Positions 58,267 through 64,000 of a stretch of DNA of 64,000 bases are shown in pieces. This DNA comes from Gonapodya sp. JEL0774 (lineage: Eukaryota; Monoblepharomycota; Monoblepharidomycetes; Monoblepharidales; Gonapodyaceae): the NCBI GenBank assembly GCA_027604505.1, contig JADIIX010000070.1, forward strand, positions 50,228-114,227, given 5' to 3'. The notes beneath the pieces are model-generated. The model was given only the letters and a program-made list of their open reading frames with translations. It searched no databases and was not told the DNA's origin. A program made the position numbers and the translations under genes. Every line of letters starts with the position of its first letter. The first letter of the stretch is position 1.

Positions 58267-59140
58267 CTAAAATTTGTGGATAATGTCGCTAGTTGCTGTT
58301 TCCACCGGGCCTTGTGATTGGCGTTCGGCTTGTTGTTCGTTCATCAACAGGTACTCTGCAAATGTTACCGTCCGCGAAGTTTGTCCTTGCCATCGGCAAA
58401 TACAATGAAACAAAAGCACTTTACTCACTTTTTTTGATATCTTTCCATTTGATTCCCGATTTTGGAATGTTATCTTGGGATCGACGCCACTGCTCTTGGT
58501 CCTCAACCTCCCCTAGAAAGAGCTCAAAGAACATTTCATCGTGCTCCCCGCACAACCGATGCAGCTCATTTATGGCGTCTCGCAGTCGATACCAAGTTTC
58601 CTGGTGTCCCCACCCATGCTGGGCTGCCACTCTACGCGCCTCGAGAACAAGCTTCATATGTTGCGCAAAAGTGACAACTGTGCAACGTTCCAGGACTTGT
58701 GTGAATCTCACTTACCGGGAGTAATCTTTCAGTCCAAATTCTGGCCTGGGCGTCATCATCACCCACACCCGCTGGCACTGTAGGAGGCGCTGGGTTGCCT
58801 CCGTCCGCGTTACAAGAGACATCAGCCTCCCGCTGGGCCTGAAGGAGTGCGAACAAAAGAAAGTGGCCCAGAAAGCCGCGGTTGCTTCTTCTCCCAAAAA
58901 TTGTTCCACTTTAGGAACGACAAAGGTGTCTAGATCCTTGACTTCCCAGTTTTCCTCCTCCGTGTCTCTGAATGATGCACCATCTTCACTGATCTGAAAC
59001 TCCAACTTTTCGTCTGTAAGTGCGCGTGCAAATGTTAGTGTCTGGGTGTGTGACTCGGGGCCTATGAATATGTTGAAGAGGGCACGATTTGGGGGCGTGC
59101 ACTTCGTTAACTGGATATACTTGAATTGGGGCATCTGCAT
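58267..59140 (-). CDS. Protein of unknown function, multi-exon
   Basis: Not recognised. The start at 59140 gives 'MQMPQFKYIQLTKCTPPN', then an acidic region ('DGASFRDTEEENWEVKDLD') and 'KVEQFLGEEATAAFWATFF'. From about 58860 the better reading is a different frame ('LLQAQREADVSC', then a Pro/Asp segment 'VPAGVGDDDAQARIW'), which joins in phase at a 'gtaagt' donor to the next exon, an amphipathic helix-like stretch ('LEARRVAAQHGWGHQETWYR', 'LHRLCGEHDEMFFELFLGE'). The last exon is entered at an 'acatttgcag' acceptor and ends 'ETATSDIIHKF'. No signal peptide or TM, so probably cytosolic. The frame change near 58860 is either a missed intron or a frameshift. Confidence 0.5.
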
Positions 59141-59549
59141 GGTTGTGATTAGAGACTTGATCTTGGGGCAGAACGAGAATTCGCCTGAACTGAGACAATT
59201 GTAGTTCGGTGAATGCGATCAGCCGTGTATTGTTCATACGCGAACCCGCTATTCACCCATTAACACTTGTAGCTACTCCCTACACGTATTTCTGGGCCTC
59301 TGGTAGGCATCGTTTAGGTGTGGGAGCGGTTGAAACCATAGTTTTCTGTAGTTTCGATGCTATAGCGGCTCTGCGCCGCTCCTACATTGCATTTCATGCA
59401 GATATTCGTAATTGCCAGGAAATTCCGATCCAGAACGATGGGGGGAACAGGATTCTCATTCGCCTTCTCGCGGTCCACGCATAATGCGTTGCTGGCCTGT
59501 GACCACAGCGAGGTCGTGGTGTTGGTACCGTTACAACCACGGAGAATGA

Positions 59550-60249
59550 TGCAGCAGCACCCGTTCACCCCTCGACCCTTGCCCCGCCCGGCGCCATGCC
59601 GCTCACCGACCCCGGCTCGCGGCGCTCTTTGCAGACCCCGAGTATGAAGTTGACGAAGTGTCGCATGAGTATTTGTTGCATCACCCCGAGGCAAGGAAGA
59701 GGGATGCCAGCATGGGTGGTGTGGGTGCGGGTGGTGGGATGAAGAGGAGAAGGGGGGAGGAGAGTGATGGGAGAAAGAGGAGGGCAGTAGTGGGAGTGGG
59801 AGTGGGGAGGAGGATGGGGAGAGTGAGAGTGGGAGCGAGAGTGAGAGCGGGGAAGATGCCCGATCGACACGCCGGCGTGCAGGTACGTACAGTAATAATG
59901 TCCCCCGTCCACTCCCGTCCCACCCCCAACGCCCGCACCACCCTTAAACCCCCCAGCCGCCGACCAACCCGCTTCGTCCTCCTCCGCCCCGTCCTCCGCA
60001 TCCACCATTCCCGCTCGCAGACTGTTTGCGCGTACAGCAGACGACGTCGCATACCCGCTCCAATACATTCAGCGCGTTGCGCGGTCGTGTGGGGGCAGAC
60101 AGGTCGGTGACGTTTATGCCCGCTGCGGGGAGGGGGGTGAGGGGCTTGAGGTTGGCGGGGGGACCGAGGCGGAGAGGCGGGTTTCGAAGAGGGAGAGGGT
60201 GAGGTGGGATAGTGCACAGGGCGAGGGGTGCATGGGTGAGATGTGTTGA
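59550..60249 (+). pseudogene. Orphan C-terminal fragment resembling Nol10/Enp2 (NUC153 motif)
   Basis: A plus-strand frame around 59605-59695 reads 'RLAALFADPEYEVDEVSHEY', then 'LLHHPEARKR'. This matches the short NUC153 motif of nucleolar ribosome-biogenesis proteins, in the Nol10/Enp2 form (acidic 'VDE' then 'EY.LL.P'). A Gly/Ser/Glu-rich stretch follows, readable only after a frame change ('SGEEDGESESGSESESGEDA', about 59800-59860), and then low-complexity Pro- and Gly/Arg-rich sequence to about 60249. No WD40 region is found upstream, so the N-terminal half is missing. It is most likely a duplicated, broken gene end; a poorly resolved spliced gene is the alternative. Confidence 0.4.
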
Positions 60250-61142
60250 GCCTGCATAGTTGGACATGGTCTACAGAGTGCACCGGGCATTGGTGGGAAT
60301 TCGATTTTGATTTCTGTACATATATAATATGCAATCACAACATTGAAATAAATAAATAGACATTTTTTAGTTTTTATGCCAAGTGCCCAGCCGGAATATA
60401 CACCGACTCCTTGACGACGAGCACCAACACAGGTCCATTTACTGTGGAATTGTGCTTTGGATTGTGCTCTGGAATTGTGCTCTGCGAGCTCATCTTGGAT
60501 GAGACAACGAAGTTTCGATCTTTGGCCTCTTTCTGTTTGTCCCCGCGTTATCCTTTGTGGTGAAGGCGGAAGAATGGAGAATCCACAATTAAGTCTTCCA
60601 GAACAAGTTCTTCTTTCGTGACGAACCTACTCCAATTTATTTCAAGAAATCTCGGGCAATTGTATGGAAGACGTGAGAAGCAAGAGCAGGATGTAGTAGA
60701 GCGTGCATTGACACAGAAAGTCGGTGTTGTTTGATCCCCCACCCTCTCTCTCCATTTTGTTGGCCGAAACGCACTTGCACTCCCAGTATAAAAAATTTAC
60801 TGCACTACGAAAGGTAGTCCATTGGCTTTTCTTGATGTACCCATGGATGAGTTGATGCGCAATGGGAGACACCGACTAAATGTGTTTTTCCCTCTCGCCG
60901 TTCATATTTATGAGTGGAATAATTTGTGTCCCACATCTCTCAGTTGCCGTCAAAGTTGCCTTGAAAGGTAAGAATTCCCAGTAGTACACTTCTTACCTCG
61001 GACAGCAGATGAAACTGCATACAGCTGTCGTCTCACTGTGGCAAGCGTTCTCTTTTCCCCGACTTCTCGGAACTAATCGATATTCCCAACACCAGACTCT
61101 CGTCTAAACGTACAAAATAAACTAGTAAGGCCTATCACTGGA
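60250..61142. other. Intergenic region upstream of the carotenoid oxygenase
   Basis: About 900 bp, rather AT-rich, with an AATAAATAAAT tract near 60349. A minus-strand frame near 60640-60548 ('FVTKEELVLEDLIVDSPFFR') looks protein-like but cannot be extended into a gene. Otherwise presumed promoter. Confidence 0.35.
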
Positions 61143-63076
61143 ATGGGTTTTGACGAAATCCGAGCAACTCTCACCTCGAATGGTGCACAAGGTGAGGGCT
61201 TTCAGTCGACCATGCTTAGACCCCCAAAATAGTTCAAATGACGTGTTTCGTTGTTGGCGCAAAATAATGATTCAGCTGCCCATCCCAAGTTGCCCAAACA
61301 GTCCCACCAGCACTTTCCCCAACTTGTGTCCCAGTGGCCCAAATCACCACTTCCCGTCGATCGCATCTCCAACAGACCTTTGCGGCTGGATGGCTCTATC
61401 CACAACCTGGAAGTCTTCGGGGAGATTCCCAAGTCCTTGAACGGGACCTTCTTCCGTGCGTCGCCCGACCCATCGCAGCCACCAAAGATGCTGGACAACC
61501 CTCTTTTCGCATTCAACATCGATGGAGACGGCCACATCTCGGCTTTCACTATCAAGGATGGTCATGTCGACTGGACTGGACGATACGTTCGCACCGACAG
61601 ATTCCTAGTCGATAGGGCGGCAAGGGAGACTCTCTTCGGCATCTACCGGAATCCATTCTCCCGCCACCCGACTGCGAAAGATGTTGATGAGAGTACAGCC
61701 AATACCAACGCCTTTTTTCATGCTGGGAAACTCCTCGCTCTGAAGGAGAATGGTCAAGCGTACGAGTTGGACCCCGTCACACTGGAGACCAAGGGCAAGA
61801 ACCCATTCAACTTGCGATCAAAGACCTTTACAGCTCACCCAAAAGTCGACGCTACCACTGGTGTTCTTGTGGGCTTTGGGTACGAGTCAGCGGGCTTCAT
61901 GACCAAGGACGTCTCGTACTTTGAAATCGGTCCCGACGGGAAGGTCCTGATAGAGCTATCATTTGACTGGCCCTTTGTAGCCTTCAGCCACGACTGCGCC
62001 CTCAGTAAGTTCACTCGTTGAATCCTCTTGTTGTGCGATCGATGTCCCTGATTAAACCAGTCGACCTTCTTATCATTTTAACCTTACCATCAACGTGTTT
62101 TCTCCAGCTAAAAACTATTTCATCATCTACAACTGGTCATTTGAGGCGAATCTCGAGCAAATGCAAGCGGGGGGTCCTCACTGGACATTTGACGGCTCTC
62201 GACCTGTCAACTTCGCCGTCATTCCCCGCGGGTGCAAGGATCCCAGCCAAATCAAGATCTTCAAAGGGCGCCCTGGTCAGCCTGGTCATACGGCTGGCGC
62301 TTGGGAATCAGAGGACGGAAAGATACAAGTTGAGACGACCATGCTGCGAGGGAGCTCGTTCCTGATGTTCCCATCAAGGAATTTGGATGAGAACTCGAAC
62401 GAGCAACCCAAGATCCCAGGATTGTCCAACAATGTTGTTCGGTGAGTGCATGTGGATGAATAATCGACGCTTTTACTGGCAACTGCGCACGAACATCGCT
62501 AATGCACACTCCTGTCCTACTTTTGTTTTGTTTCATCAAAGCTGGACTATCGACCCCTCGACGGAAAACCTCTCAGCTTTAGCGGAGCCCGAAAACATTC
62601 TCGACGCAGTTTGCGAGGTTCCGAGAATTGATGAACGATCGATCGGCACTGGTTTGGGAAAGTTCAATCGCATTTGGATATCTGCAAATGTTGGATCTTT
62701 TGCCGGACTTGCGTTCAACACTTTGATTCAGGCTGATAAGGACACGGGGGTACAACGCCGCTTCGAACCGTGAGTGATTTTTGATTTTGATCGTAAATGA
62801 GGCGCGGTTCAATAATGGGCTAACGCCATATTTCATAGCGGTTCACTAGCGTCTGTCCAAGAGTGCGTGTTTATACCTCGCTCTCCCGATTCTCCGGAAG
62901 GCGATGGCTATGTCATGGTGCTCGTTGTGCGAGAAGACAACGCGTCAACGGAGTTGACCATCATTGACACCAACAACTTTGAAACTCCCATTGCTGTTGC
63001 AAGGTTGCCGTTCATGATGCCCACGGGCATTCACGGAAACTGGGTCGACGCTTCGCGTATCCCAGGTCACATTTGA
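61143..63076 (+). CDS. Carotenoid cleavage oxygenase (RPE65 family)
   Basis: Five exons (61143-61191, 61276-62004, 62108-62441, 62542-62769, 62839-63076) join in phase to 1578 nt, 525 residues, the normal family size. It begins 'MGFDEIRATLTSNGAQ', with no signal peptide. The family lead 'EIPKSLNGTFFRASPDP' is present, and then 'DGDGHISAFTIKDG'. The four iron-binding histidines can be placed in 'FTAHPKVD', 'AFSHDCALS', 'GHTAGAWESEDG' and the C-terminal 'PTGIHGNWVD'. Conserved 'ENILDAVCEVPRID' and 'ECVFIPR' lie between them. Reaction: non-heme Fe(II) dioxygenase cleaving a polyene double bond of a carotenoid (retinal-forming) or a stilbene. Substrate not determined. The stop directly after HGNWVD plus 9 residues is typical. 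Confidence 0.95.
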
Positions 63077-63435
63077 TTGAGTTTAGTTCTGTAGTTTCTT
63101 TGTGTGGCAATATATGATCCTAGGTATCCAAGAATATCCAGGAAGCTCAATTGCATTCATCTTTGAAAGTCACCGTATTTGCATAGACGTTTATCCGTTC
63201 CTGGGCGTGTGACGTGGACATGGCGATCAGCCTTCGCATCCCCCTTCGCACATTATCCACCCGCCACCATTCGATCCCCCACACCGCCTCCCCACCAATC
63301 ACTCATCCCATCTCGCAACAGATCCTTGCAGTCATGGGCATCAACAACAAGATCTCCACCCGGAAATTCAAAAACAAAAAGTTCGACACCTATTGAGCTA
63401 CAATAAGTATAAGTTTTTAGCACGGAAGAGTCCCT
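63077..63435. other. Region downstream of the carotenoid oxygenase
   Basis: About 360 bp of presumed 3' UTR and intergenic sequence. Two short overlapping plus-strand ORFs (63179-63406, 63214-63396) have no domain. Confidence 0.4.
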
Positions 63436-63700
63436 ATGCTTCCCAAAGCCATTCCCATCCCATCAATAAGCATTGGAAACTACATCCAGCCCATCCCATC
63501 CTCGAAGAATCATGGAGAAGTTACAGAATCTTCATTCAATCCCATCCCATCCCATCCCATCCCGAATGAAATTTGGAAAAGTTTCAGAATCTTCGTCCCG
63601 TTCCATCCCATTGTGAATGGGATTTGGTGAATTCTATTTTCGAAATTTTGTCAGAATCTTCATCCCATCCTATCCCATCCTGAATGATCACATGCAAGCT
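63436..63700 (+). repeat. CCCAT-rich imperfect repeat tract
   Basis: Runs of CCCAT (longest at about 63539-63563) inside a larger imperfect unit of about 60-70 bp. The landmark 'CAGAATCTTC' recurs three times (about 63520, 63578, 63650), and 'GAATG' with 'ATTTGG' recurs between. It resembles, in reverse complement, the simple repeat at 51629-51668. Confidence 0.75.
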
Positions 63701-63863
63701 ATCTCCTGGCTGGGATGAATGAGCCTGGAGAGTTCGTCATTAGTTGTGTAGCAATTGATCCGCAGGTCTTGTCAAGGCCGGTCTCTCTGTGATGTCCCGT
63801 ACTTGGGGATGGAAGGATAGCTCGTAAGTATGATGTATCGGTCGGCTGTATGTAGTTTAGGGT

Positions 63864-63975
63864 GTGTACAGCCAGCACATTATTGCGCACAATAAGTAGT
63901 TACGTGCACCAATAAGGGCGTGTACGGCCAGCACATTATTGTGCACGATAAGTAGTTATGTGCACGAATAAATAG
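63864..63975 (+). repeat. Two tandem 56-bp repeats with internal palindromes
   Basis: Units 63864-63919 and 63920-63975 are nearly identical (starting GTGTAC[AG]GCCAGCACATTATTG). Each contains near-palindromes of the form TTATTG(C/T)GCAC(A/G)ATAA and a GTGCAC core. The sequence continues toward the window edge, so the array may be longer. Confidence 0.85.
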
Positions 63976-64000
63976 TTTTTGCACGGATTTGGATTATGTG

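Noticed and set aside
59681-60334. 217-codon minus-strand ORF rich in Pro, Thr and Leu
   Set aside because: It is the antisense of Gly/Ser/Glu and Gly/Arg low-complexity sequence; no start context, splice signals or domain.
63436-63985. CRISPR-like array
   Set aside because: The repeats are head-to-tail without unique spacers and the genome is eukaryotic; simple tandem repeats fit better.

Overview
The window looks like nuclear DNA from an early-diverging fungus, probably chytrid-like. The reasons are a fungal-type alpha-aminoadipate reductase (LYS2), an eRF3/Sup35 N-terminus with a PAM2 motif, very dense short GT..AG introns, and exons as short as 12-20 nt. The species cannot be fixed from the sequence alone. 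Almost every gene is multi-exon, so coordinates below run from start to stop codon and include introns.

The dominant content is a dispersed family of receptor-like genes. Each encodes a signal peptide or secreted N-terminus, a variable ectodomain, one transmembrane helix, and a cytoplasmic tail with an SH3 domain. Seven members share a cytoplasmic core (genes A 1643-4568 +, B 5098-7458 -, C 10121-12754 +, D 13188-15742 +, F 27273-30463 -, G 30766-33501 -, H 34114-36603 +). An eighth (J, 47444-49194 +) has plant-type leucine-rich repeats outside and SH3 inside. Ectodomains are Cys-rich/EGF-like (A, C, D, F, G, H), purely Ser/Thr-rich (B) or LRR (J). The seven core members share a block just before the SH3 (W-[LF]-F...G...PY-x-GP) and a motif after it. 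I consider this family the most interesting system in the window.

Layout: an eRF3 start (1-548 -); receptor genes A and B; a TMEM19/DUF92 membrane protein (8071-9345 -); receptors C and D; a poorly resolved membrane-protein gene containing a duplicated exon (16395-18138 -), divergent from LYS2 (18296-23602 +). Next comes a secreted protein joining an AA9-LPMO-like module without copper ligands to a C-terminal expansin-like DPBB domain (23783-26294 -). Receptors F, G and H follow, then a divergent pair of a short-chain dehydrogenase (36842-38080 -) and an APC-family permease (38587-41319 +). A 1163-residue protein with a collagen-like Gly-rich N-terminus (41678-45388 -) and the LRR-SH3 receptor J come next.

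The right third is gene-poor. It holds a decayed viral-type PrimPol/D5 helicase (49387-51604 -), a serine beta-lactamase-family hydrolase (52044-53787 +), a gene of unknown function (58267-59140 -), an orphan NUC153/Nol10-like C-terminal fragment (about 59550-60249 +), a complete carotenoid oxygenase (61143-63076 +), and CCCAT and 56-bp tandem repeats at the end.

Working together (inference): the SH3 receptors would link wall, surface or extracellular cues to proline-rich cytoplasmic partners, in the way yeast Fus1 couples a mucin-like ectodomain to an SH3. The LPMO-like/DPBB protein acts on the same surface environment. LYS2 and the SDR/permease pair are ordinary metabolism.
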